The notes under the pieces were generated by a model. It did no database searches. It was not told where the DNA came from and saw nothing but the letters and a program-made list of their open reading frames with translations. A stretch of 64,000 nt of DNA. It comes from UBA6120 sp035361955 (GTDB lineage Bacteria > Bacillota_I > Bacilli_A > RFN20 > CAG-826). Below, piece after piece: positions 15,929 to 24,594 of this stretch. A program made the position numbers and the translations under genes. The number at the start of each line of letters is the position of its first letter. The stretch's first letter is position 1. Location: the NCBI GenBank assembly GCA_035361955.1, contig DAOSDC010000001.1, forward strand, positions 62,001 to 126,000. The letters run 5' to 3'.

Positions 15929-18412
15929 ATGAATAAAAAATGGTATGCGCTAGGACTAACCGCCTTAATGATGATTGTCTCCTATCGCGCTTCGATTGAA
16001 GCGATTGCCGTAACCGATGGGATTACCGTTCATTATAAAGGCGACTATGCCACTCCTTACATTTATTATTGGAACTCGACTCCAGCGGGAACCGCTTCGG
16101 CTGGTTGGCCCGGCGAAGCCATGATCAAGGATGTCGACAGCGACTGGTATACGAAAACTTTTCCCAATGTCTCTGCTATCAACTTGATTTTTTCAAATAA
16201 TGGCAGCCCTCAAACATCCGACTTATATCGGACAACCGGCGAGTGGTGGTATTTTAACTCACGATGGTATGATCAAGATCCGGGCACAATCGAGTTGCCT
16301 GACTATAACAAAACACCGCTTATCACCGTCCATGTCAAATCGGTTAATCCCGATCCCAAGATTCGTTACTATCAAGGACAACCAAACGATATATCGTCAA
16401 GTGGTGCCTTGACGATGCTACGAGAACCTGATTATTGGTATCGCTATACGATCGGACCAACCACTTCAATTAAAGCCCGGTTCACGTTTAACGGCGTCGA
16501 GGGCGGCGAGTATGAATTTACGACCGGCGAGTGGTGGCTTAAAGATGGAAAACTTACAAGTTTTAAACCGCATGAAGATGCTTTAGGACGGTCTGATTTC
16601 CGCGAAGAGACAATTTATTTCTTAATGACCGCGCGTTTTTATGACGGCGACACGGGCAATAATGTCCATTGTTGGGATGATACGCAAGCGAACAATCCGG
16701 CCAGTGATCCGGCCTGGCGCGGCGATTTTCAAGGATTGATTGATAAACTGGATTACATTAAAGCGCTCGGTTTTTCGGCGATTTGGATTACACCGGTCGT
16801 CGAAAACGCTTCAGGTTATGACTACCATGGTTACCATGGCATCGATTTTACGCAAGTCGATCCACGCCTTGAATCAAGCGGGGCAACTTATCAAGATTTG
16901 ATTGACGCCGCTCACGCCAAAGGCATGAAGATTATCCAAGATATCGTCTTGAATCACACCTCCAATTTTGGTGAAGAAAATATTTTCCCTCTATTTGAAA
17001 AAGACTATCGCAGTGCGGATACAGTTGCTAACATGCGCAAAACTGATCCTAATAATTTGCTGCCTGACAATTACGATGAACTTAATGGTGGCCAGCAATA
17101 CGGCGCCCGTATCAACGCCATGAAGGAAGATGTCAATGATGTCCGTCATATTTATCATCATGAAAAAAGCTTGTCGTGGGAATCGTATACTGTCCAAACG
17201 GGGCAAATTGCGGGTGACTGCGTCGATTTGAATACGGAAAACCCGTATGTGACCAACTACCTCATCGATGCTTATAATCGCTACATCGACATGGGCGTTG
17301 ATTCATTTAGAATCGACACCGTCAAACATATTTCACGTTTAGTCTTTAACAATGAATTCTTGCCTGCCTTCAAAGCCCGCGGTGGCGATGACTTCTTCAT
17401 CTTTGGCGAATTAGCGTCGCGTTATCGCCAAGTTTGGAATACTAACATGCCCGCCATTTCGACTCCGTTTTATACTTGGAAAGAATCAAAAGATTATCCG
17501 TGGGCGACTATGGCTGACCGCGTCTCAAGTGTTGAGCAAAGCTTTTATGACAACCAATCAAACGTGAGTCAACAGCCAACAAGTTCCAATCACTACCTCA
17601 ACGGCAACGATTATCGGCCGATCGATTACTCAAGAAACTCCGGTATGGCGATGATTGACTTCCCGATGCATTGGAATTTTCTGAATGCCTATGATGCGTT
17701 TGGTGTTGCCACAAGTGGTGATCATTGGTACAACGATGCGACAACTAATATTACCTATGTCGATTCTCACGATTATGCGCCAGACGGTGCCCCAGAAAGT
17801 ACTCGCTTCAACCAAGATGAATCTGTCTGGGCGCAAAATTTATCGCTGATGTTCACGTTTCGAGGCATTCCCACAATTTATTATGGTAGCGAAATCCAGT
17901 TCATGAAAGGTGCTCCGATTGATGTCGGACCCAATCGCCCTTTAGCTGAAACAGGACGCGCCTATTTCGGTGGTCACATCGAAGGAAGTGTCGAAGCGAC
18001 TGACTTTGGTAAATACCGCAATGCCTCGGGAGCAATCGCCACAACATTAGCCCATCCTTTGGCGCAGCACATCCGCGCCTTGAATATCATTAGACGAGCA
18101 GTTCCGGCCTTACAAAAAGGGCAATATTCGACAAGTAATGTTTCTGGTGGTCTTGCATATAAACGCCGATTCACTTCATCATCTGTCGATAGTTTCGCAT
18201 TGGTGTCCGTATCTGGCACAGCTACATTTTCAAATCTTCCCGCTGGAACATATGTCGATGTCGTCACCGGAGATAGTAAAACGATTGGCAATAACGGTTC
18301 GATCACCGTCAATGCCAGTGGCACCGGCAATGTCCGTGTATACGTTTTATCAACAGCAAAAACGCCAGCACCTGGCGACGTGCTCGATTTTTCGGGACGT
18401 TATATAAAATAA
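15929..18412 (+). CDS. secreted alpha-amylase (GH13) with two CBM26-like starch-binding modules
   Basis: The ATG at 15929 is preferred over the GTG at 15923 because GAGGTG then has proper spacing. The 827-residue product has a signal peptide (to about residue 28) and two starch-binding modules of the CBM26 type (about 29-115 and 130-215; both begin with a VHYK/VHVK strand and end in GEWW). The GH13 barrel follows with its four conserved regions: DIVLNHTS (about 338), DSFRIDTVKHI (nucleophile Asp about 463), FIFGELAS (acid/base Glu about 494) and YVDSHDY (about 610). A C-terminal beta domain ends the protein. No membrane anchor, so it is released. It hydrolyses alpha-1,4-glucans outside the cell and probably feeds pgi-dependent glycolysis. 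Confidence 0.95.
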   Translation: MNKKWYALGLTALMMIVSYRASIEAIAVTDGITVHYKGDYATPYIYYWNSTPAGTASAGWPGEAMIKDVDSDWYTKTFPNVSAINLIFSNNGSPQTSDLYRTTGEWWYFNSRWYDQDPGTIELPDYNKTPLITVHVKSVNPDPKIRYYQGQPNDISSSGALTMLREPDYWYRYTIGPTTSIKARFTFNGVEGGEYEFTTGEWWLKDGKLTSFKPHEDALGRSDFREETIYFLMTARFYDGDTGNNVHCWDDTQANNPASDPAWRGDFQGLIDKLDYIKALGFSAIWITPVVENASGYDYHGYHGIDFTQVDPRLESSGATYQDLIDAAHAKGMKIIQDIVLNHTSNFGEENIFPLFEKDYRSADTVANMRKTDPNNLLPDNYDELNGGQQYGARINAMKEDVNDVRHIYHHEKSLSWESYTVQTGQIAGDCVDLNTENPYVTNYLIDAYNRYIDMGVDSFRIDTVKHISRLVFNNEFLPAFKARGGDDFFIFGELASRYRQVWNTNMPAISTPFYTWKESKDYPWATMADRVSSVEQSFYDNQSNVSQQPTSSNHYLNGNDYRPIDYSRNSGMAMIDFPMHWNFLNAYDAFGVATSGDHWYNDATTNITYVDSHDYAPDGAPESTRFNQDESVWAQNLSLMFTFRGIPTIYYGSEIQFMKGAPIDVGPNRPLAETGRAYFGGHIEGSVEATDFGKYRNASGAIATTLAHPLAQHIRALNIIRRAVPALQKGQYSTSNVSGGLAYKRRFTSSSVDSFALVSVSGTATFSNLPAGTYVDVVTGDSKTIGNNGSITVNASGTGNVRVYVLSTAKTPAPGDVLDFSGRYIK

Positions 18413-18424
18413 AGGAACGTACTT

Positions 18425-19327
18425 ATGAAAAAACCATTTGATTACAAACGCTTACTCGCCTTTTTATTCGTTTTAGTTAGTTACGTTTTGGCAACGATTG
18501 TCGGCCTTTTCATCTTCTCATACTTTCGCAATCTTCCCACTCCTATGGATCCGATTTTGGCGCTTTTCTTAGCCGACATCGCGATGACGGTGTTTATCTA
18601 CATTATCGGGCTATTCGTCAATAATGCGTCGATGTATGATCCGTATTGGAGTGTGATTCCTTTCCTTTATGGGCTACTTTACATGTTCAGTTATGGCGAT
18701 TACAGCTTTGTTACAATCATCATTAATGTGGTGATTGGCATTTGGTCACTACGCTTGACCGCCAATTGGATGTATACGTTTAAAACAATTAAAAAACAAG
18801 ATTGGCGCTACGATTATTTGAAAGAGAAAAGTGGCGTCTTCTACCCCGTTGTCAATTTGTTTGGTATCCACATCGTGCCGACGCTATTTGTGTTTGCCGC
18901 TTTATTACCTGCGCTTGTTCTTTTTAGGAACCAACAAATGGGTACTCCCGTGACATTCAACATCTTAATGTTATTCGGTGTTCTGATTTAGCTGATTGGG
19001 ATTGGGCTTGAACTAGTCGCCGATATCCAAATGCAGCGGTTCCGTGCCCGGGAAACCAATCGCCGCGCCATTATACGTGACGGACTTTGGAAACATGCTC
19101 GGCACCCGAATTATTTGGGTGAAATTATGTTTTGGTGGGGCATCTTCTTGATGGTCGTCGTATTGTTGCCAAATATGTGGTATTTAGTGTTTGGCCCCAT
19201 CGCTATGACATTAATGTTTTTAATTATTTCAGTACCGATGGCCGATTATCGATATTCACGTATCAAAGACAATTATCCTGAGTATGTCAGTCAGACAAGA
19301 ATGTTTCTGCCACTACCTAAAAAATAA
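18425..19327 (+). pseudogene. DUF1295-family membrane protein gene interrupted by an in-frame TAG
   Basis: One frame of 300 codons is broken only by TAG at 18989-18991. The first part (188 residues, ending FGVLI) and the part after the stop (LIGIGLELVADIQMQRF onward, with the RHPNYLGE motif) join into a complete DUF1295 / steroid 5-alpha-reductase-like membrane protein. In relatives the interrupted position is usually tryptophan (as in LWxIGxxxE), so a TGG to TAG change is the simplest cause. An ATG at 19031 would give a 98-residue fragment but has no ribosome site. AAAGGAAC precedes the first ATG. The gene follows the amylase by 12 bases. A sequencing error, a recent null allele or suppression are all possible. 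Confidence 0.75.
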
Positions 19328-19336
19328 TCATATAAG

Positions 19337-19365
19337 ATGCCAACCCTAGCCGTGAGTGCTATAAT
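19337..19365 (+). promoter_or_regulatory. promoter of the NifU-like gene
   Basis: TGCTATAAT extended -10 (TATAAT at 19360-19365) with a partial -35 ATGCCA (19337-19342, 17-base spacer). Predicted start point near 19372, only about 10 bases before the ATG at 19382. Confidence 0.55.
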
Positions 19366-19381
19366 TTTTCACGGTGATAAC

Positions 19382-19627
19382 ATGATTACGATTGAAGACC
19401 AAATTATCGCAACCCTCGATAAGATTCGTCCCTTTATCCTCCGTGATGGAGGCGATGTCGAATTCGATTCGTTTATCGATGGCATTGTCTACATTAACAT
19501 GCTGGGCGCCTGTAATGGTTGCAGCCTCATCGACACGACGGTCACCGGTGGCATTGAAGTCATTTTGATGGAAGAGGTGCCCGGAGTCATCGGCGTGAAG
19601 CTCGTAAGCGAAAAACCAAGCGTATAA
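19382..19627 (+). CDS. NifU C-terminal domain protein (Fe-S cluster scaffold/carrier)
   Basis: An 81-residue NifU-like domain: IRPFILRDGGDVEFDSF near the N-terminus and the cluster-binding GACNGCS (CxxC) in the middle. Such stand-alone domains carry or assemble [4Fe-4S] clusters in the cytosol; clients here could include MiaB, Nth and the ferredoxin. The start at 19382 is chosen because the domain begins there and the promoter lies just upstream. An ATG at 19337 overlaps the promoter. Partial ribosome site GGTGA. Monocistronic, ended by a strong terminator. Confidence 0.9.
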   Translation: MITIEDQIIATLDKIRPFILRDGGDVEFDSFIDGIVYINMLGACNGCSLIDTTVTGGIEVILMEEVPGVIGVKLVSEKPSV

Positions 19628-19636
19628 GTAAAATAA

Positions 19637-19659
19637 AAGCGGCAAATGCCGCTTTTTTT
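19637..19659. terminator. bidirectional terminator
   Basis: AAGCGGC (19637-19643), loop AAAT, GCCGCTT (19648-19654), then T residues. It serves the NifU-like gene on the plus strand and the nucleotidase operon on the minus strand (T-rich run also in that direction). Confidence 0.9.
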
Positions 19660-19660
19660 A

Positions 19661-21148
19661 TTAACCGATATAATCAGCCGGATCAAGCGTTCCCACGCTT
19701 TGCCATTTATCTTTCAATAGTTCGCGCACATATTCAAACGTGTTGATAGCCGTGGTCTTATTATGAGGATATTGACTGTCTGACGTCAGATGTTTTTCGG
19801 TTAAGTAATTGATGGAGATTATTTTATACGTAGCATTGTCGCTGATAGCAATTGAACCATCCAACGTGTTCGTGAACCGATTCGCGCCAGCAACGTAATC
19901 GTTTTGGGCCAGCCACCATTTCAATTGCAAACCGCTTACTTCGACGATAATTAATTCATTATCGAATGGAAACACTTTATAGACATCGCCATAGGTTACT
20001 GTACCAGCGCTAATCGTGTCGCGGACGCCGCCTGTGTTATGGTATGCTACTTGAGCACCCAAACTGGCTCCATAGGCAAGCATTTCTTTAACGGCCAAAT
20101 CGCCGAGTTTTGCTTTTGAGAAATAGCCTGATGCCTCGCCGAGCACTTCGTTTTTGATGATGTTTATTTCTTCGGTTAGATATTGATCGTAGATGGCTTT
20201 CATCCCCTCATTCTCGCTGAGGTTTTGGTTGATCAGTCCGCTATCAACTGTCGAAGAGACATACGTCAGCGTATCGCTAGATGCGGTATAGGTAAAGCGT
20301 ACATGGCCGACCGCTCGACCATTATAACTAGCTTGTAGCACAGGTTTGCCTCCGACTATATTACGGTAATTGCTGTGCGAATGGCCATTGAAAACGGCGT
20401 CAACGTGGCCTAATGTTTCGGTATCGACATCAGGATCGTGATTAAGTAAAATAACGGCTTTGGCTCCTGCCGACCGTAAATAAGTCGCGCTTTGCTCGAC
20501 GATGTTACCAATGGATACGAAATCGTAGTTGATGACATTCGATGTCAAGATGCTGCTTTCAAGTGAAGCTCCGATCGTACCGATGATGCCGATGCGCACT
20601 CCACCGCGGTCAATCATGGTGTAGGGAAGCGCAAAATCGGCCGTACGACCAGTTCTTTTATCAAAAATATTAGCGCCTAAAAACGGAAAATCGGCTCGTG
20701 CTTGATTGGAGTGGATCAATTCATCGCCCCAATCAAATTCATGATTTCCAAGCGCCATGGCATCGAAGCCGATGTAGTTCATGGCATCGGTTACCAGACG
20801 GCCGCGGGTAATGTTACTATCGGCTGAGCCTTGCCACATATCGCCCGAAGACAAGATCACGGTGCCCGTCGGATTGAGTTCCTTTTTGTTGTCAAAGTAG
20901 GTCGCTAACCTGTTAATCCCGATTTCGTTACTTTCAGGCTTGTGCTCGAGCGCGCCATGGAAATCATTGATGGCGTAAAAATCTAGCGTTGTCACATCAT
21001 TGACCGGGGCGGACGGCCATGATTCATCAATGCTAACCTCTGGTGTTTCAAACACATAGGTGACGTCATCGCCACCACTTGAAGATTGGCAGCCCACCAG
21101 CATTAACGCTAATGTCAGAACGCCCAATGATAATCTTTTGTTGAACAT
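19661..21148 (-). CDS. 5'-nucleotidase / 2',3'-cyclic phosphodiesterase family lipoprotein (copy 2)
   Basis: The ATG at 21148 is chosen because GAGGTG lies just upstream and the lipoprotein signal (lipobox LMLVGC, about residue 20) then starts correctly; a longer frame reaches 21202 without support. The 495-residue product has the calcineurin-like metal sites in order: FYAINDFHG, SSGDMWQGS, GNHEFDWG, LLNHDPD, NGHSH. The 5'-nucleotidase C-terminal domain follows (NTGGVRDTISAGTVTYGDV and the FPFDNEL substrate region). It should release phosphate from nucleotides at the cell surface. It is closely related to the gene just upstream, indicating tandem duplication, and is the last gene of the nrnA operon. 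Confidence 0.92.
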   Translation of the reverse strand: MFNKRLSLGVLTLALMLVGCQSSSGGDDVTYVFETPEVSIDESWPSAPVNDVTTLDFYAINDFHGALEHKPESNEIGINRLATYFDNKKELNPTGTVILSSGDMWQGSADSNITRGRLVTDAMNYIGFDAMALGNHEFDWGDELIHSNQARADFPFLGANIFDKRTGRTADFALPYTMIDRGGVRIGIIGTIGASLESSILTSNVINYDFVSIGNIVEQSATYLRSAGAKAVILLNHDPDVDTETLGHVDAVFNGHSHSNYRNIVGGKPVLQASYNGRAVGHVRFTYTASSDTLTYVSSTVDSGLINQNLSENEGMKAIYDQYLTEEINIIKNEVLGEASGYFSKAKLGDLAVKEMLAYGASLGAQVAYHNTGGVRDTISAGTVTYGDVYKVFPFDNELIIVEVSGLQLKWWLAQNDYVAGANRFTNTLDGSIAISDNATYKIISINYLTEKHLTSDSQYPHNKTTAINTFEYVRELLKDKWQSVGTLDPADYIG

Positions 21149-21159
21149 ATGTTGCACCT

Positions 21160-22779
21160 CTATGAGTAATCGTATGGATTGATGGCGCCGGTTGCTCGCC
21201 ATTTATCAGCGACCAAATCGCGCGCAAACGCGTGCGTGTTCAGTTCACTAGCGACGTCGTGTGGATAGTCTTCGATATCTTCGGTTAAATAACTGATTGA
21301 AATAATTTTATAAGTTTGGCTATTAACGATCGTTTGTCCATTGTGATCAAAAGTGTAGTTATATTTATCGACACCGGCGACGTATATGTAACGCGACAAC
21401 CACGTCTTCAGTTGTGAACCAGTCAGGTTAAACACAATCAAGTCGTTATCAAATGGTAAGGCTTTATACACATCGCCAAATGTCACCGGACCAGACGGAA
21501 TACTCGCGCGAATGCCTCCCGTATTGTGGATAGCGGCGACGGCACCATACGTTGATCCATACTCGAGCATCTCGGCCACTGTGAGATTTCCGATTTGTGA
21601 TCGTGAGAATGAGTAAGTCGCCGCTCCGATTATTTCTTCTTTAATTTCTCGGATTTCCCGTTCATAGTAATCGGCATATAAAGCAGCCATGTCGGGATCT
21701 TCCGCCAAATCCTTGTTTCCTAAATAGTCATCGACGCCATAGGATAACGTCGTCACGGTATCGGTTCTTTTGTCGTATTGAAGTTTGGCAAAACCAACGG
21801 CTACGCCATTGCTACGCGCTTGGATAATCGGCGTATTGTTGCTAATGGAAACATCATAGGCATGCGCGTGGCCATTGAAAACAAGATCGACATAATCAAG
21901 CGCGCCATAACTGACGTCACCGTCATGATTAAGCAAAATCGTAATATGGGCGCCTTGTTGCTCCAATTCACTGGCAGCCGCCGCCACATACGAATCAATT
22001 GGATTAAATGAATAATCAGCGACGACAGATGTTAAAATCGAACCTTCGAGACCCGGTCCGATTGTTCCGATGATGCCAATGCGGACACCAGCGCGTTCAA
22101 TCATCGTATGACTTTGGGCGAAATCGGCGCGTTGTCCGGTCGACTTTTGGATAATGTTAGTTCCTAAAAATGGATAGTTCGCTAATGTAGCGTTACTTCT
22201 GATGACGTCTGTGCCCCAGTCGAATTCGTGGTTTCCAATCGCCATCGCGTCAAATCCCATCAAATTCATGGCGTCGGTGACTAAACGACCACGCGTGATG
22301 TTGCTATCAGCCGATCCTTGCCACATGTCGCCACTTGAAGTGAGAACAAAGCCATCGGAATTTAAACTACGCTTTGTTTTGATATAATTGGCGAGCCGGT
22401 TAATGCCGGGTTCGGCCACCGTTGCGTCCGGGGCATACTCGACCGTACCATGAAAATCATTGAAATTATAAAAATCGAGTACCGTCACATCATTAATCGG
22501 ATCATCGGGCCACTGTGAGGATGAAGCGCTCGAGGAACTTGAGGTCGATGATTCGGTTGAAGGCGACGAGGAAGTTGTTGAGGCGCTGCTCGAACTAGCA
22601 GCGCTTGATGAAGCTGATACGCTCGAAGTATCGCTTAAGCTCGAACTAGTGCTCGTTAGTGATGAGGTCGGACTTGAAGTGTCATCAAGCGATGAGGAAA
22701 TGAATAGGCTTGAATCGCAGCTTGCCAACACGAATGTGGCAGTTAATAGTAAAATTTTAGGTAATCGATGACGAAACAA
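21160..22779 (-). CDS. 5'-nucleotidase / 2',3'-cyclic phosphodiesterase family lipoprotein (copy 1)
   Basis: Start at TTG 22779: AAGGAG lies 6 bases upstream and touches the stop of cysQ, and the signal peptide with lipobox VLASC then fits. The 539-residue product has a serine/threonine-rich linker of about 70 residues after the lipid-attached Cys. The metallophosphatase domain (FNDFHGTVEY, SSGDMWQGSADS, GNHEFDWG, LLNHDGD, NGHAH) and the nucleotidase C-terminal domain (NTGGIRASIPSGPVTFGDV, LPFDNDL) follow. The linker would hold the enzyme away from the membrane. Copy 2 lacks the long linker. Role: dephosphorylation of external nucleotides. Confidence 0.92.
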   Translation of the reverse strand: MFRHRLPKILLLTATFVLASCDSSLFISSSLDDTSSPTSSLTSTSSSLSDTSSVSASSSAASSSSASTTSSSPSTESSTSSSSSASSSQWPDDPINDVTVLDFYNFNDFHGTVEYAPDATVAEPGINRLANYIKTKRSLNSDGFVLTSSGDMWQGSADSNITRGRLVTDAMNLMGFDAMAIGNHEFDWGTDVIRSNATLANYPFLGTNIIQKSTGQRADFAQSHTMIERAGVRIGIIGTIGPGLEGSILTSVVADYSFNPIDSYVAAAASELEQQGAHITILLNHDGDVSYGALDYVDLVFNGHAHAYDVSISNNTPIIQARSNGVAVGFAKLQYDKRTDTVTTLSYGVDDYLGNKDLAEDPDMAALYADYYEREIREIKEEIIGAATYSFSRSQIGNLTVAEMLEYGSTYGAVAAIHNTGGIRASIPSGPVTFGDVYKALPFDNDLIVFNLTGSQLKTWLSRYIYVAGVDKYNYTFDHNGQTIVNSQTYKIISISYLTEDIEDYPHDVASELNTHAFARDLVADKWRATGAINPYDYS

Positions 22780-22789
22780 AATGTGCTCC

Positions 22790-23569
22790 TTACAATAAGA
22801 TATTTTCTTTACGATTGGCGATGATGTAACCTTCGCGATTGCGAACATCGCTACGATTATATGTTAACGGTCGGCCTTGTGGGGTAACTAAAAGACCACC
22901 GGCTTCCTCAACCACGAGTTGACACGCAGCCGTGTCCCATTCTTTTGACCCATCGGAGAGCCGGTATGTGATTTCGGCTTTTCCCATGGCAATCCGACAT
23001 GCTTTTAGACAACTGCCAACCGTCGCTGTGTGCTTTATTTTATCGGCATGTTTATTAATGGCATCCCATTCTTCTTTTCGGACGTGAAAGCGTGAGAGCA
23101 AGACGGTTAAATCGTCAAGTTTGTCATTAACCCTGATGCGTCGCACTTCGTTTGGGGTTTCCATAAAACTTCCATGGCCTCGTGATGCATAATAGATTTC
23201 ATTAAGTGCGGGAGCTAGCACGACACCAACAACTATTTGATGTTTATAGCACAATGCAATATTGGTGGTAAATTCGTCGTTTTTGGCAACGAAGTCCTTG
23301 GTTCCGTCGACGGGATCGATAATCCAAACATAGTCGTTATTCAACCGCGACCGATCATCGCTTGATTCCTCGGTCAAAAAAGCGTGGTCAGGAAACACCG
23401 ATTTCAAGTAATTGCGAATGATTTCATCAGCGGATTGATCGGCAATAGTCACGGGCGACATATCATCTTTGATTTCGACGTCAAAGGGTTGATGGTAAAT
23501 TTCCATAATCGCTTTGGCGGCTAACCGACCGGCGACTAATGCTTCTTGCAGTTCGATTTCCCAACTCAT
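22790..23569 (-). CDS. cysQ: 3'(2'),5'-bisphosphate nucleotidase, CysQ / inositol monophosphatase family
   Basis: The 259-residue protein carries the Mg2+-dependent phosphatase motifs: FLTEESSDD (Glu ligands), WIIDPVDGTKDF (the family signature) and KEWDTAACQLVVEEAGG (second signature). These are in the CysQ arrangement, with PVDGTKDF rather than the PLDGTxNF of SuhB. CysQ hydrolyses pAp or PAPS. The ATG overlaps the nrnA stop by 4 bases, so the two pAp-active enzymes are coupled. There is no membrane segment; it acts in the cytoplasm. A stricter substrate assignment is not possible from sequence. Confidence 0.88.
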   Translation of the reverse strand: MSWEIELQEALVAGRLAAKAIMEIYHQPFDVEIKDDMSPVTIADQSADEIIRNYLKSVFPDHAFLTEESSDDRSRLNNDYVWIIDPVDGTKDFVAKNDEFTTNIALCYKHQIVVGVVLAPALNEIYYASRGHGSFMETPNEVRRIRVNDKLDDLTVLLSRFHVRKEEWDAINKHADKIKHTATVGSCLKACRIAMGKAEITYRLSDGSKEWDTAACQLVVEEAGGLLVTPQGRPLTYNRSDVRNREGYIIANRKENILL

Positions 23570-24510
23570 GTGTGTGACTCCTTATCCAGCATCGCATCGA
23601 TCGCGGCGATGATTTGGTTGATTTGTTCTATTTGTTTGACGTGACAGCCACTTGCTTGAAGATGGCCACCGCCTCCGTACTTGTAGGCGATTGTTTGAAC
23701 GTCGGGTCCCGCGCTGCGGAATTCACAGCGAACGTCCTGGTCATCTTCGGCAAAGAATGCCCATACCGGATAGTAGCGGATGTTTGATAACAAGTTCACA
23801 CGGCTGGCGGCACTTACCGCATCCATATCCAATATTCGTAATTGCTCTTTAGAGAAAACGCAGTAAATCAGCCCATTAGGCGTCGTCTTATAGTTTTGGT
23901 AGACATAACTTTCAAATGACATTGACTTAAAAGATTTTTCGTAGAGTCGATCGTAAATAAGATGTAAATCGGCACCCATTTTTACAAGTTGGCTCATACA
24001 ATCAAATGTATGGCTCGTGACTTGACCATAAAGGAAACGGCCTGAATCGGTGATCAAACCGAGTGCCAACGCCATCGCGCCTTTGGAAGATAATTTCAAA
24101 CGCTGGTTGATGACAAATGAAGTAATCATTTCGGCAACGGCAATCATCGTGGTATCAACCCATTGATGATTTCCAAATTGGTAAAGCGGAATATGATGAT
24201 CAATCTTAAAAACAAACTGTGCGGTTTGATACCGTTGATCTTCGATACGAGGAGCGTCGGCGACATCAACTACGAGCGCTAATGACTGAGCGATGATCGC
24301 ATCGTCGACTCGATCCATCGGAGTAATCAAATCATGGAAGTTTTCATAACCGGACCCAAGTGCGTATACCGCCTTGTGTGGAAACGTCGCTTTAATCGCT
24401 TCTTTCAAACCAATTTGACTTCCATAGCAGTCTCCGTCGGGAAACACATGCCCAAAAATCGTAATCGTGTCAAAGCGTTTGATGAGTTGCAAAAGCAAAT
24501 CTTGACTCAC
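23566..24510 (-). CDS. nrnA: DHH-family nanoRNase / pAp phosphatase
   Basis: The 314-residue protein shows the DHH domain motifs FGHVFPDGDCYGSQIGL (motif I), DVADAPR (motif II) and FKIDHHIPL (DHH). The DHHA1 domain ends in GGGGHLQASG. NrnA-type enzymes degrade 2-5 nucleotide RNAs and remove the 3'-phosphate from pAp. Translation starts at GTG with AGGAG 9 bases upstream. First gene of an apparent four-gene operon with cysQ and two surface nucleotidases. Its promoter overlaps the end of fba. Confidence 0.92.
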   Translation of the reverse strand: MSQDLLLQLIKRFDTITIFGHVFPDGDCYGSQIGLKEAIKATFPHKAVYALGSGYENFHDLITPMDRVDDAIIAQSLALVVDVADAPRIEDQRYQTAQFVFKIDHHIPLYQFGNHQWVDTTMIAVAEMITSFVINQRLKLSSKGAMALALGLITDSGRFLYGQVTSHTFDCMSQLVKMGADLHLIYDRLYEKSFKSMSFESYVYQNYKTTPNGLIYCVFSKEQLRILDMDAVSAASRVNLLSNIRYYPVWAFFAEDDQDVRCEFRSAGPDVQTIAYKYGGGGHLQASGCHVKQIEQINQIIAAIDAMLDKESHT

Positions 24511-24539
24511 AATGGGCTCCTTTTTAATTTTTTAAATTA

Positions 24540-24564
24540 AAATCCTTGGACTGGCCAAGGATTT
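24540..24564 (-). terminator. terminator hairpin after fba
   Basis: AAATCCTTGG (24540-24549) and CCAAGGATTT (24555-24564) form a 10-base-pair stem with a 5-base loop, then TTTTAATTT on the minus strand. It lies between fba and nrnA, and the downstream promoter's start point falls inside it. Confidence 0.8.
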
Positions 24565-24594
24565 ATTATAACTTATTTGGCTTTGCCGATACAA
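24565..24594 (-). promoter_or_regulatory. promoter of the nrnA-cysQ-nucleotidase operon
   Basis: On the minus strand TTGTAT (24594-24589), 18-base spacer, TATAAT (24570-24565). The -35 and most of the spacer are inside the 3' end of fba. Predicted start near 24558, about 48 bases before the nrnA start. Confidence 0.55.

Noticed and set aside
18992..19327. Separate 98-residue gene starting at ATG 19031
   Set aside because: It is the continuation of the DUF1295 frame after the TAG; no ribosome site precedes 19031 and the protein would lack its first helices.
22509..22693. Possible tandem DNA repeat
   Set aside because: The repetitive look comes from varied Ser/Thr codons of the nucleotidase linker; there is no regular unit length.
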